Assembly: GCA_016720925.1 (NCBI GenBank)
Contig: JADKJR010000019.1
Span: 62,001 to 126,000 of the forward strand
DNA from: Betaproteobacteria bacterium
GTDB taxonomy: Bacteria; Pseudomonadota; Gammaproteobacteria; Burkholderiales; Usitatibacteraceae
Length of the DNA: 64,000 nucleotides
Direction of reading: 5' to 3'
The notes under the pieces are model-generated. The model was not told where the DNA came from, ran no database searches, and was given only the letters and a program-made list of their open reading frames with translations. This document shows, one piece after another, positions 38,418-47,610 of this stretch. Position 1 is the stretch's first letter; each line of letters opens with the position of its first letter. A program made the translations under genes and the position numbers.

Positions 38418-40793
38418 ATGCATGTCCATCACGTCACCTTTCGAATCCTGTTGTTTTTTACCAGCCTGATCGCGCTAACCGGCGCGTTTACCGGCGCACT
38501 CGCCGATAGCGGGAACTCATCCCTGCAGGTCAAACCGACTTCCGTTTCAATGCGCGTCGGCGAAACGGCCACGATTGCGGTCACAAGCTCCTCTGGCTCC
38601 ATTTCGGCAACTTCCGGCGACAGTTCACTGTTGACCGTTTCCTATTCCCGCAATGTCGTCACCCTCAAGGCGTTGAAGGCCGGGTCGACCAGCGTCAAGA
38701 TACGGCTGCGGTCAGATGGTCATACCACGAGCCGGAGCGTGCCGGTCACGATCAGCTCTGCCAACACGGCAAGCCTGACGGTTTCTCCGACATCGCTCAG
38801 TTTGACGGCCGGCAACACCGCAAGCATCGCGGTATCCAATGCCTCCGGAACGGTAACCGCCATGTCCTCCGCGCCCTCCATCGCAACCGTCACCTATGCA
38901 AATGGCGTGGCCAGTGTCGCGGGATTGAAGGCCGGTTCCGCCACCATAACCGTCACGGATAGCAGGACCAGCAAGACCGTCGCGGTAACCGTGGCAGCGG
39001 CATCAGTCTCGTTGTCCGTATCGCCTTCATTTGTTGCGGTCAGTGTCGGCAACACCGGCACCGCGACCGTCTCCAATGCCTCAGGTACGGTCACCGCGAC
39101 GTCATCGGATCTTTCGGTCGCAACCGTGAGCATTTCCGGTAACACCGTCTCCATCAAGGGCATCAAGGTCGGCACTGCCGCGATCACGGTCAAGGACAGC
39201 AAGACCTCCGCCTTGGTGCAGGTTTCCGTCGCAAGCGGACCGGTCCCGACGCTGGGTGGTTATGCGCTGCTGGCCTGGAACGATCTGGGCATGCACTGCG
39301 TGGATGGCAAGGATTACTCGGTGTTCTCGATCCTGCCACCGTACAACAACCTGCACGCACAACTGGTAAACAAGGTCACCGGCAAACAGGTGACCAGCGG
39401 AGTCACGTTGACATATGAAGCCATGGCGGATGACACGGTACCCAGTACCGATCCGCTGTTTGGTTCGATCAACACGACGAGCGTTACCAAGACCAATTTC
39501 TGGGGCTACGTGAAGGCGTTGTTCGGCGCCAGTCCAGCGCCCGATGTCGGACTGAACCTGAGCAAAGACCCGGGCAACCGTACGCCATCGCTGGCGCCCC
39601 AGCCAATGTCGTTCGCGTCAGCCACCGGCTGGTATCAGGCTGAAGGCATTCCCATTGTGCCGACGGATGACCAGGGCAAGAAAAATTTCTACCCCATGGT
39701 GAAGGTGGTGGCCAAGGATGCTTCGGGCAACGTGCTGGCAACGGCGAAAACCGTGCTGCCGGTCAGCGACGAAATGACCTGCAAGGCTTGTCATGCGTCG
39801 AATACGTCAGCCGATGCGCGGCCAACCAATGGCTGGTTGAACGACATCGACCCGGAAAAGGACTGGAAGAAAAACATCCTGCGGTTGCATGACGACCAAA
39901 AACTGGGCACGCCCGCCTACAAACTTGCGTTGGCGGCAGTCGGCTACAGCAGCACGGGACTTCACGCGACCGTGCAGGCAGGCCAGCCGGTATTGTGCGC
40001 GGCATGTCACTCGTCAAATGCGCTGTTGACGACCGGCCAGCCAAACGTTCGCGCGCTCACGCATGCCTTGCACACCAAACATGCCACGGTGAAAGATCCG
40101 TCCGGAAATATCCTGGGCGCGGTGACCAACCGCACATCCTGCTACATGTGTCACCCTGGTTCCGAAACCCAATGCCTGCGCGGCGCAATGAGCAGTCAGA
40201 GCCAGAGCTGCCAGAACTGTCACGGCAATATGGCGGACGTCGGCAACACCGCGCGTACCGGCTGGCTGGAGCAGCCAAATTGCCAGGCCTGCCACCACGA
40301 TGGTCAACGCGAAATCGTCGGTGTCACCGCCAATGGCAAACCCAAAGTCTGGGCCGACACACGGTTCGCAACCAATCCCAATACGCCGGCGACTGGCTTC
40401 AGCCTGTATCGATTCAGCAAGGGGCATCGCGGCTTGCAATGCGAAGCCTGTCACGGGGCAACCCACGCTGAATACCCGAGCACGCATGCGCAGGACAACG
40501 CACTCAGCATCGGCTTGCAGGGCCACGCCGGAACCGTCGCTGAATGCACCGCCTGCCATCAGACAATGCCGACGACGGTCAGCGGCGGCCCGCATGGCAT
40601 GCACACGACGGGCGATGCCTGGGTGAAATCCCATGAAAACGCCAGCAAGACCGGTTGCACGGCCTGTCACGGCGCGGACTATCGTGGCTCGCCGTTAAGT
40701 GAAATCAAGGTGGCGAAGACGATCAACAAAAAGAACTTCGCGGCCGGGCATCAAATGAGTTGCTACGACTGCCATAACGGACCAAATCCGTAG
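38418..40793 (+). CDS. Nine-haem cytochrome c with three N-terminal Ig-like (BIG2) domains
   Basis: A 791-residue exported protein. After a signal peptide (about 1-29) come three BIG2-type Ig-like domains (about 35-115, 118-193, 196-271), seen in repeats such as TASLTVSPTSLSLTAGNTAS and GTVTATSSDLSVATVS. Next is a domain beginning LGGYALLAWNDLGMHCVD, known from deltaproteobacterial multihaem cytochromes. The C-terminal half holds nine CxxCH motifs: CKACH, CAACH, CYMCH, CQNCH, CQACH, CEACH, CTACH twice, and CYDCH. It probably carries electrons in the periplasm or at the cell surface, with the Ig domains as spacer or adhesive part. RBS AAGGAG precedes the ATG. A strong terminator follows. Confidence 0.93.
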   Translation: MHVHHVTFRILLFFTSLIALTGAFTGALADSGNSSLQVKPTSVSMRVGETATIAVTSSSGSISATSGDSSLLTVSYSRNVVTLKALKAGSTSVKIRLRSDGHTTSRSVPVTISSANTASLTVSPTSLSLTAGNTASIAVSNASGTVTAMSSAPSIATVTYANGVASVAGLKAGSATITVTDSRTSKTVAVTVAAASVSLSVSPSFVAVSVGNTGTATVSNASGTVTATSSDLSVATVSISGNTVSIKGIKVGTAAITVKDSKTSALVQVSVASGPVPTLGGYALLAWNDLGMHCVDGKDYSVFSILPPYNNLHAQLVNKVTGKQVTSGVTLTYEAMADDTVPSTDPLFGSINTTSVTKTNFWGYVKALFGASPAPDVGLNLSKDPGNRTPSLAPQPMSFASATGWYQAEGIPIVPTDDQGKKNFYPMVKVVAKDASGNVLATAKTVLPVSDEMTCKACHASNTSADARPTNGWLNDIDPEKDWKKNILRLHDDQKLGTPAYKLALAAVGYSSTGLHATVQAGQPVLCAACHSSNALLTTGQPNVRALTHALHTKHATVKDPSGNILGAVTNRTSCYMCHPGSETQCLRGAMSSQSQSCQNCHGNMADVGNTARTGWLEQPNCQACHHDGQREIVGVTANGKPKVWADTRFATNPNTPATGFSLYRFSKGHRGLQCEACHGATHAEYPSTHAQDNALSIGLQGHAGTVAECTACHQTMPTTVSGGPHGMHTTGDAWVKSHENASKTGCTACHGADYRGSPLSEIKVAKTINKKNFAAGHQMSCYDCHNGPNP

Positions 40794-40819
40794 TAAGAGA
40801 TCCCCAGCTCGTGGCACGC

Positions 40820-40852
40820 ATCCCGCCGACTTCGGTCGGCGGGATTTTTTTT
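40820..40852 (+). terminator. Rho-independent terminator of the cytochrome gene
   Basis: A perfect 11-bp stem, ATCCCGCCGAC / GTCGGCGGGAT with a TTCG loop (40820-40844), runs straight into eight T (40845-40852). It may also serve the convergent collagen-like gene, whose stop lies at 40875. Confidence 0.92.
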
Positions 40853-40874
40853 GTCTTGGTTTTGCGTGATAAAT

Positions 40875-42104
40875 CTATGGCGAAATGAACGTCGCGCGCC
40901 AGTGAAACGGTGTTGAGCCAGGCGTCGCATGAGGCGTAATCTCAACTGAAATAGTGTCTCCCGCGACGACCGTCACATTGTGTGTCTGGTTGAAATCAGA
41001 ACATCGGCCCGCGACGTTGCCGCCGCCTGAGCCGATGACGGTACAGATCATCAATGTCTGCAGACCGTTTTTCAAAAGTCTCAAATCGTAACTCTGGCCA
41101 ATACCTGGATTCCGGTCCGCAAACGCGTGAAAGTTCTTGATCGTTCCGCCGATTGGCAGCACGTAACTCGCGTCAGTCTCCACAATGCTGGATTCAGTAA
41201 AAAGCCCCATGTACGATACGCTTGCATTAGACGGTGTAACAGTCCCCGTGCCCCCACCGATGACCTGACCTTGTGGCCCAAACCGCGCACCGGTCGCACC
41301 GGTGGCGCCTGTTGGTCCGGCGGGCCCAGTCAATCCAATTGGGCCGTTTGGGCCGGGGACGGTGGACGCAGCGCCCGTCGCGCCGGTTGCACCCGTCAGG
41401 CCAGTGGGACCGGCGGGACCGGTAGCGCCCGTCAGACCCGTTGCCCCCGTAGGACCCGTCGCCCCTGTTGGACCTATGGGGCCGGTTGCACCTGTCGCAC
41501 CGGTCAGGCCTGTTGGTCCGGTCGGTCCCGGCACCGTAGAGGCCGCGCCGGTTGCCCCAGTCGCACCGGTCAACCCGATCGGGCCGGTCGCGCCCGCGGG
41601 ACCTTGCGGACCGGTTGGTCCGGCAGGACCTTGCGGCCCAGGCACCGTGCCAATCACCTGCGCGACCGGAATCGTCGCGGAAGTGATGGAACCCGTGATC
41701 TGCGACCCACTGATCGTGGCACCTGCAGACACGCCATCCGCGCTCACCGCGTGCAAGGCATACGGACTCGACGACAACACGCTTCGCGGCGAAAGTGTCT
41801 CGGCCCCTGCGGAGATCTCAAGGAAATAGGGAACATTGAAGGCGAGGCTGCCGAGCGGCGCGGCACTCACCAGCGCGCCTGTCCCCAGCGCCACATTGAA
41901 CAAACCATTGGTCACCGTCACGTTCTGCGATTCGGTCCAGAGCGGCGTGCCATCCGTGAGCGTGGCGAATAGCGAGAAAGTCATCGTCACGGCAGGCGGA
42001 CTCGTCACGGGTGTACCCGTTGCGTTGGTCAGAAATCCCTGGTAATTGATGGTCTTGGGCACTTGAGCGTGGGCAGTTCCCCACGACAATGTCACCGCGA
42101 GCAA
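40875..42104 (-). CDS. Secreted collagen-like (Gly-X-Y) protein; start codon unresolved
   Basis: At least 409 residues. The N-terminal domain (INYQGFLTN, PLWTESQNVTVTNGLFNVALG, SSPYALHA) is the same as in the protein at 27311. Residues about 160-275 form about 40 Gly-X-Y triplets rich in GPTG and GATG, a bacterial collagen helix. The C-terminal about 110 residues (MGLFTESSIVETDASYVLPIGGTI and on) look like a jelly-roll trimerisation cap as in BclA-like proteins. Upstream of the nominal TTG start the frame continues STRAIVLLLAVTLSWGTAHAQ, a natural signal peptide whose first codon is ATT (42131 region), preceded by CAGGGA. A mutated or miscalled ATG is likely. Confidence 0.8.
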   Translation of the reverse strand: MLAVTLSWGTAHAQVPKTINYQGFLTNATGTPVTSPPAVTMTFSLFATLTDGTPLWTESQNVTVTNGLFNVALGTGALVSAAPLGSLAFNVPYFLEISAGAETLSPRSVLSSSPYALHAVSADGVSAGATISGSQITGSITSATIPVAQVIGTVPGPQGPAGPTGPQGPAGATGPIGLTGATGATGAASTVPGPTGPTGLTGATGATGPIGPTGATGPTGATGLTGATGPAGPTGLTGATGATGAASTVPGPNGPIGLTGPAGPTGATGATGARFGPQGQVIGGGTGTVTPSNASVSYMGLFTESSIVETDASYVLPIGGTIKNFHAFADRNPGIGQSYDLRLLKNGLQTLMICTVIGSGGGNVAGRCSDFNQTHNVTVVAGDTISVEITPHATPGSTPFHWRATFISP

Positions 42105-42337
42105 CAGAACAATCGCTCTCGTTGAAATTCCCTGTTCGTCGGTTTGGATTTGAGAATGTCCGGCCAGATCGCTGCCTGCCGGGCGACTTCAGTCCAGAAA
42201 GATGTACGAGAGCCCAAACCGGACGGATTCAACCCGGACCGTCAATATCACGTGGATCGGCGTGAAGAAGTCTCCGCAGAATTCGCCACGGATATCAGTG
42301 AGCCTGGGAATTTTTCCCGGACCCCGCGTGGGCTTGC

Positions 42338-43318
42338 CTATTTGCCGGCGTCTTCCACACCCGTCGCCCGCTGCCACGAATTTTCATTGCGAAAAACTTC
42401 GTAACGCACAGTCTGAGCAAATTCTTCCCGTGTAAGTATGCCGCTCGCCCCACGCTCAATTCCGGCGACGATCTTGTAGACCACCCTGTCCTTGCCCGGC
42501 GCGGCATCGACGGATTCTTCGACCACCTCGTATATCGCCCAGCGGTCGTTGTACTTGCCATTGCTATAAAAGTGTCCGCGTGCGATCAGGTCTGGAGAAA
42601 GCTGCGGTCCATGGTGATGAAGGCGCGCGAGGCGATAAATTCTCGACAGGTCTTCTTCCGTGACGTCGACATAGAGATTCATCGTCCGCAACGCGTATTC
42701 CAGATCCTCGTGGGAAATCTCCACGGGCGCCGCACGGGCGCTGCCAATCAACATGTTCGCGGACGTCGCGTCACGCCGTCCAAGTTTGGCCGGATAACGG
42801 CGCCACGGAAAGAGATAATTGAACGCGATAGCGGCCGCCAGCAGGATGACTGTATTCAATAGTACCGGGGTCAGGACGTAATAATAGCCAAGCGTGTGTA
42901 TTGCCGGACCACCAACCACGGCCGCGAGCGCGGTACCGCCGCCTGGCGGATGGATACACCGCAGATAGTGCATGGCACCAATAGCCAATGCCACCGCCAG
43001 TGCACCTGGAATGAGCGTGCCGGGCAACCACATTGCGACCGTGACGCCAATGAGGGCTGAAACAGTGTGACCGCCGATCAACTGCCACGGCTGTGACAGG
43101 GGCCCGTGGGGCACGCTGAACACCAGCACCGTTGATGCCCCCATTGATGCAACAAGAAGCGCCGCGCCTTCCGTCCCGACGAAATAGGCGCTGATCACGA
43201 TGATCATATAGACGCAAACAAATCCGCCCGCCACGGATACGAGCTTTTCCACATGGCTCGTGGTATTGCTCTCGAAACCGATGAAAGCCAGGAACTGGTT
43301 CTGTACGTAATTCAGCAT
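42338..43318 (-). CDS. HPP-family integral membrane protein with C-terminal cytoplasmic domain
   Basis: A 326-residue protein. The N-terminal half (to about 175) has four hydrophobic segments and the family motif CIHPPGGGTALAAVVGG; the C-terminal half is soluble, with LYVDVTEEDLSRIYRLARLHHHG. HPP proteins are linked in some plants and cyanobacteria to nitrite transport, but the bacterial role is unclear. The ATG at 43318 is selected for GAGGAAG 8 nt upstream. It lies upstream of the collagen-like gene with 233 bp between, in which nothing was seen. Confidence 0.82.
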   Translation of the reverse strand: MLNYVQNQFLAFIGFESNTTSHVEKLVSVAGGFVCVYMIIVISAYFVGTEGAALLVASMGASTVLVFSVPHGPLSQPWQLIGGHTVSALIGVTVAMWLPGTLIPGALAVALAIGAMHYLRCIHPPGGGTALAAVVGGPAIHTLGYYYVLTPVLLNTVILLAAAIAFNYLFPWRRYPAKLGRRDATSANMLIGSARAAPVEISHEDLEYALRTMNLYVDVTEEDLSRIYRLARLHHHGPQLSPDLIARGHFYSNGKYNDRWAIYEVVEESVDAAPGKDRVVYKIVAGIERGASGILTREEFAQTVRYEVFRNENSWQRATGVEDAGK

Positions 43319-43438
43319 GTCATTGTCTTCCTCATCACCACGAAAGGTGAAAGTCGAATTGTCTCTTGCGGGCAACGATCGTCAATTCGGTGGCGATCAT
43401 GTTGCTATCCATTTGTATCCTCCCGAGGAAACGCCCGG

Positions 43439-43966
43439 TCAGGGCGCAAAGTTTGCGAGTGGCACGGCGGCCACGGTGCGCCGCCAGCGCAGCAGGCCGA
43501 TCGCGTACGCGGCAAAATAACCGAGCATCGTGCCGAGGATAACGAGCGTCAGCGGGCTGCGGCCGAAAGCCTGCATCGATTGCCCCATCTCCGGTCCCGA
43601 CAACGCAGACAACGTATAAAAACGATAACCCACACGCGCGACCAGCAACAGCGAAAGCCCGATGCCGATATGCGCATTCGGCGTATAGAAAAAGCCTTCC
43701 CCGGATTTTTCAAACCGCGTGAGACGCAGGCCCCACACCGCGAGTCCAATTCCGGCTATCGTGCCCGCGACAAGCGCCGCAAGCCCCTGTGGTGCCTTCA
43801 GCGTTACGGACGCGAGCAAGGCCAACAGCAGCGGCAGAAAAATGGCCGCGAACCAGTGGCGCCAAAGGCGCGATCGCTGCCTGCCGATCAGCCGGCGCAT
43901 ACGCGAATACAGGCGCCATATCACCAGCAACGCAACGGCAATCATGATGAGCGTGGATTGGGTCAT
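43439..43966 (-). CDS. Small integral membrane protein (DUF1453/CcdC-like)
   Basis: A 175-residue membrane protein. The ATG at 43966 follows AAGGAAGG; the open frame continues 100 codons upstream without sensible sequence. Four or five hydrophobic segments, with RLTRFEKSGEGFFYTPNAHIG and LLLVARVGYRFY, recall the DUF1453/CcdC family, but that assignment is from memory. Leftward, upstream of the HPP gene with about 120 nt between, so an operon is possible. Confidence 0.65.
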   Translation of the reverse strand: MTQSTLIMIAVALLVIWRLYSRMRRLIGRQRSRLWRHWFAAIFLPLLLALLASVTLKAPQGLAALVAGTIAGIGLAVWGLRLTRFEKSGEGFFYTPNAHIGIGLSLLLVARVGYRFYTLSALSGPEMGQSMQAFGRSPLTLVILGTMLGYFAAYAIGLLRWRRTVAAVPLANFAP

Positions 43967-44124
43967 GCTTTTCCTTCCTTGTTGATCGCGGCGCCCCGAA
44001 GACGGCGCGCACAATGACGCACGCAACGTCGGCAAGATTAAGCAGTTGCCGCGGAATGCACAAGCGGCACGCGATAAAGACACGTCTTCCCGGCGCGAGT
44101 CACCATGTGTTTTTGGATCACGCA

Positions 44125-44146
44125 TGTTTTCACATGTAGTGAAACA
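44125..44146. promoter_or_regulatory. Dyad in a divergent promoter region, possible operator
   Basis: TGTTTTCAC-ATGTA-GTGAAACA is an almost perfect inverted repeat in the 321-bp gap between the leftward membrane protein gene and the rightward lipoprotein gene. No regulator gene is adjacent, so the binding protein is unknown. The gap otherwise shows nothing recognisable. Confidence 0.3.
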
Positions 44147-44287
44147 GATGGTCGAGGATGGCTGACCATCGCATTTGCCGCAAAATGTGATCGCGCAAGA
44201 ACAGCCACCACCTTGCCCGCACGCCCGGCTTAAGGTAGCGTTGTGCAAGCGTGGCAATTTGTTCAAAACGACAACCGGAGCGACAAA

Positions 44288-44857
44288 ATGCTTTTTTCAC
44301 TGAAGACAAGATTGTTTGTCATGGCTGCCATGCTGATACTGGGCGGCTGTGCCACCACTTACGGAAATAACCCCGCCGAGAGGCGCCAGGTGGTGCAGAA
44401 CATGAAGGCCGAGGTACTGGCGGAGCTTTATAAAGCGCATCCATCCGCAAAGGCCGAGATCGCCGCGGCGACCGGGTACGCGGCATTCAGCAACGCGAAT
44501 GTCAATGTGATTTTCGCCAGCTTCAGCGGGGGCTACGGCGTCGTCACCGACAACAAGTCCGGCAAGAACACCTACATGAAAATGGGTGAGGTCGGCGTCG
44601 GATTGGGCATGGGCGTCAAGGATTTCCGCGCGGTCTTTGTGTTCCACGACAAGTACAGCCTGGATCGATTCGTCAACAGCGGCTGGGCGTTCGGCGGCCA
44701 TGCGGACGCCGCCGCCAAAGCCGGAGACAAAGGTGCTGCCGTCGGTGGCGAAGCGCTGATCGACGGCATCACCATCTACCAGTTCACGCAAAGCGGCCTC
44801 GCGCTGCAGGTGACGGTGAAGGGAACGAAGTACTGGAAGGATGATGAGCTGAATTGA
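44288..44857 (+). CDS. Lipoprotein with YSC84/SYLF-like domain
   Basis: A 189-residue protein with a lipobox (LILGGC, Cys about 20) after a short signal. The body matches the YSC84-type lipid-binding fold: GYAAFSNANVNVIFASFSGGYGVV, MGEVGVGLGMGVKDFRAVFVF, RFVNSGWAFGG and TQSGLALQVTVKGTKYW line up with SYLF proteins in order. Other bacteria have such proteins as periplasmic lipoproteins of poorly known function. GGAG 7 nt before the ATG decides the start over an in-frame codon 15 upstream. Confidence 0.78.
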   Translation: MLFSLKTRLFVMAAMLILGGCATTYGNNPAERRQVVQNMKAEVLAELYKAHPSAKAEIAAATGYAAFSNANVNVIFASFSGGYGVVTDNKSGKNTYMKMGEVGVGLGMGVKDFRAVFVFHDKYSLDRFVNSGWAFGGHADAAAKAGDKGAAVGGEALIDGITIYQFTQSGLALQVTVKGTKYWKDDELN

Positions 44858-44905
44858 CGTTGGCGGATGAGCATGCGGGCGTGTTGAAGGCCGCAAATGA
44901 AATGA

Positions 44906-44973
44906 CAAACTCAAGCACTGGCGATGCTTCCCGTGGATTTTATCGCTGCGATGCCCGTGGATGCTGGGGTTTG
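44906..44973. repeat. 68-bp palindromic element copy
   Basis: CAAACTCAAGCACTGGCG opens and CGTGGATGCTGGGGTTTGG closes this copy in the gap between the SYLF-like lipoprotein and the EamA transporter gene. Confidence 0.85.
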
Positions 44974-45038
44974 GCCAATTTTCCCTGGGATACGTGAACC
45001 TCGCTCCTCTTCTTGCGATCGATCGGCCACACAAGCCG

Positions 45039-45932
45039 CTAGCGCGTAAAAATCAGTGCCATCCCGACAATCACAATCACCGCCCCACCCCACGCGCCTG
45101 CGGCCGGTCTTTGCCCGGTGCGCATCCAGATCAACGGCAGAATGATGACGGGCGACGTGGCGGATAGCGTGGAGACGATACCGACGTTGCCACCGGAAAG
45201 TGCAAACAGCAGCAAGGTCATGCCGATGGCGAGTGCGAGAAAACCACTGAGCGCGGTGACGGCGAAGACGCGGAGGGTCAGTGGGTTTTTTTGCCGGACG
45301 GCGGGAATGGGCAATTGCATCATGGCGGTAAGCGCCATGGCGGCAATGGCGACGCGCAGCATCGACGCCGCGAATGGGTCGACACCCGACGCCATGACAG
45401 GACGCATGATGAGTGAGGCCACGGCCTGGCATGCAGCAGCGGTCAGGCCCAGGCCGACTCCAATCCACAGCGCGCCTTTCACTTCTTCCCATCGATGTGT
45501 TTGCGCCCGGCTGCTGCCGAAGTAGATTGCCATCGCGACACCCGCGAATGTGAGCGCGACACCGAGGATAGCTTGCGGGTCCAGCGCTTCGTCCAACACA
45601 ATCCAGCCAAGGATCGCGGCCAGCGGCGCATTCATTGAGAACAAAATGCTGGAACGCCGCGGACCGATGCGGTTCAGCGATGCAAAGAGCAGCGTGTCGC
45701 CGGCAAAGATACCGATCAGCCCCGAGAGAAGAATCGGTGGAATATTCTGCGCATTCAATTGCTGCCAGTCGCCGGAAATCCCGACATAGGCGCCCAGCAG
45801 CAAGGCAACAAAAACTTGCCGAAGCCTGTTGAATGCGGGAGCGCCAAGATGGCCGGCGGGACCGGCGGAGATCAGCGCGGTCAGCGCCCAGCAGGTGGCG
45901 GCGCCGAGCGCGGCAAGTTCATAAGTCAGCAT
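45039..45932 (-). CDS. EamA/DMT-superfamily transporter
   Basis: A 297-residue inner-membrane protein with ten hydrophobic segments in two similar halves. The first half begins LAALGAATCWALTALIS and carries GLIGIFAGDTLLFASLNRIG; the second carries GFLALAIGMTLLLFALSGGN and STLSATSPVIILPLIWM. Such carriers export or import small metabolites; the substrate cannot be told. A single leftward gene. Confidence 0.9.
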   Translation of the reverse strand: MLTYELAALGAATCWALTALISAGPAGHLGAPAFNRLRQVFVALLLGAYVGISGDWQQLNAQNIPPILLSGLIGIFAGDTLLFASLNRIGPRRSSILFSMNAPLAAILGWIVLDEALDPQAILGVALTFAGVAMAIYFGSSRAQTHRWEEVKGALWIGVGLGLTAAACQAVASLIMRPVMASGVDPFAASMLRVAIAAMALTAMMQLPIPAVRQKNPLTLRVFAVTALSGFLALAIGMTLLLFALSGGNVGIVSTLSATSPVIILPLIWMRTGQRPAAGAWGGAVIVIVGMALIFTR

Positions 45933-45994
45933 GAGCCTGGGAGAGTGAGATTCGGACTGTTGGTGGCGGGAATTCGTTTGTGGCCGTACTCAGG

Positions 45995-46264
45995 TCATTC
46001 ACGGCGCATCCCGAACTCCGCATACCTGGCTTTGAATTCCGCATGCCTGGACAAGACATCCTTTAGCTGGCTCACGAAAGAAATTCGCCCATACAGGTTG
46101 GCCTGTTGAAGGCCATCCAGAACAAGATGCAGCTCTTCTTTCTCTGCTGCGGACAATTGCGAAGAGGCGACGACTTCCTTGCGCAGGAGAACAATTGCTT
46201 GCGGCGAATCACGCTTCATTCCTGCAATATTCTGGACGCACTGAAAGACAGTTTCCCAATTCAT
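45995..46264 (-). CDS. Small helical protein of unknown function
   Basis: An 89-residue soluble protein (from MNWETVFQCVQNIAGM) with charged helices: AIVLLRKEVVASSQLSAAEK and ISFVSQLKDVLSRHAEFKAR. No family was recognised. The ATG at 46264 has no clear ribosome-binding site; an in-frame codon 19 upstream is less convincing. Confidence 0.45.
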   Translation of the reverse strand: MNWETVFQCVQNIAGMKRDSPQAIVLLRKEVVASSQLSAAEKEELHLVLDGLQQANLYGRISFVSQLKDVLSRHAEFKARYAEFGMRRE

Positions 46265-46485
46265 GACAATACCCGGAGAGTGTAAGTTAGGTACGGAACG
46301 GACACGACGTTCATATTGCATTCGCGTTTCATTTGCGCGCCTTTCCGCGCAACGTGACTGAATGGACGCGCAGATAGCGGCGTTTCATGATTCGGTTCCT
46401 GACCTGAATCGTGCCGGGCCGCGCTTGCTTGCGGCAACGGTCGATATCGATATTGCTGCCCGGCCGAATGCCTTTCATGCTCCCG

Positions 46486-46863
46486 TTATTTTCCGATCGC
46501 CGCCGCGAGACCTTCAGGGTCGGCAACGCTCACCCAAAGCGTGGAGTGTTTCCAGAAGCCGATGACTTTGGGAATCTTGTGCACGAACGCGATACTCAAA
46601 CCCTTGCGATGGTTCGTGCCAAAAGTGATCCCATCATCGGTGAAACTGAGCCGCAATCCCACGGCCGTATACCAGCGGTGCGGGCCGGTGATGAGTGTGT
46701 GGTCGACGTTGTTGAGCGTGGTCTTCACCTTGAACCGCCCGAAGGTCGCGATGAGCTCGCCCTTGGGAGTAATTTTCACGCCGTCTTTGTCGGTCACACC
46801 GAGCAGGAGGAACAGTGCGCTCCATCGCTTGTCGAGCCGGTACGGGAAAAATTTTGTGGTCAT
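46486..46863 (-). CDS. Conserved hypothetical protein
   Basis: A 125-residue soluble protein from MTTKFFPYRLDKRWSALF. The C-terminal KHSTLWVSVADPEGLAAAIG and the central DHTLITGPHRWYTAVGLRLS are reminiscent of conserved bacterial hypotheticals, but no function is known to me. It lies alone, leftward. Confidence 0.55.
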   Translation of the reverse strand: MTTKFFPYRLDKRWSALFLLLGVTDKDGVKITPKGELIATFGRFKVKTTLNNVDHTLITGPHRWYTAVGLRLSFTDDGITFGTNHRKGLSIAFVHKIPKVIGFWKHSTLWVSVADPEGLAAAIGK

Positions 46864-47610
46864 GATCCAGATTCTGCCTTCCTGCATGTTTTTCGGAATG
46901 GATGTGGATCTGGGTTGCCTTGCCAGAACAAATGGCGCTTTGCCGCTTTGTTCTTCGCCCTGAATCCTGCCGCGCCGTGATCAACGCACCAGCCGCAGTC
47001 CCATCTCGGTTGCCATAGTGCACGTTTACCGAAGTATTTGCGCGTTCAGCTCAAAAGATTGCGGGTCCCGCGTTGACCGGGGCCAGCGGGCATACATCAA
47101 CCGCTGCATCAGCATGTGTCGCGCGTCGCAAGAGTCGTGCGGACTGAATTTGACCCCTATCCGGCCTGCGCCAAACAACCTCATAGCAACCAATGTCAAG
47201 CACTGGCGCGGCGATTGGGGACTTTTCTTGCTATAAGACCCGTGGATGCTAGTGTTTTTCGCTATTGTATTGGGGAATGGGAGGGGCGCCCATTGTTGCA
47301 GTGGAACACGTATAGCACTGGTTCTGGAAAAAACGTGGCCGGTCCCCTATTGCCCTTTTGGCGTTGGCAGGAGGGTGGTCGATAGATCGCGGTATTGACG
47401 ACAGGGTCAAGAGTCTGTAGACACCATGTTCGGGTTCTCGGGGTCGGACGGTGCCGAAAGTACGGATCAACATGCGGTGGGATCGCAGGCTGATTTCGTC
47501 GCAATGCGCGTGAAGTAATCGAATTCCAGAGGTTGCTTCGGTTGGTCGAAATTCTTTTCCGTTTCACGGATTGCCACCAAAGTGTATTAGTCGTCACAGG
47601 GGAGAGAACC
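46864..47610. other. 750-bp gap holding one repeat copy and the promoter region of the Rhs-like gene
   Basis: No convincing gene was found. A copy of the 68-bp element lies at 47191-47259. The remainder upstream of 47611 includes an inverted pair TTGAC/GTCAA at 47395-47410 of unknown meaning, and a Shine-Dalgarno GGGGAGAG just before the large gene's ATG. Confidence 0.5.
47191..47259. repeat. 68-bp palindromic element copy
   Basis: CAATGTCAAGCACTGGCGCGG opens and CCGTGGATGCTAGTGTTTT closes this copy, 350 bp upstream of the Rhs-like gene. Confidence 0.85.
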
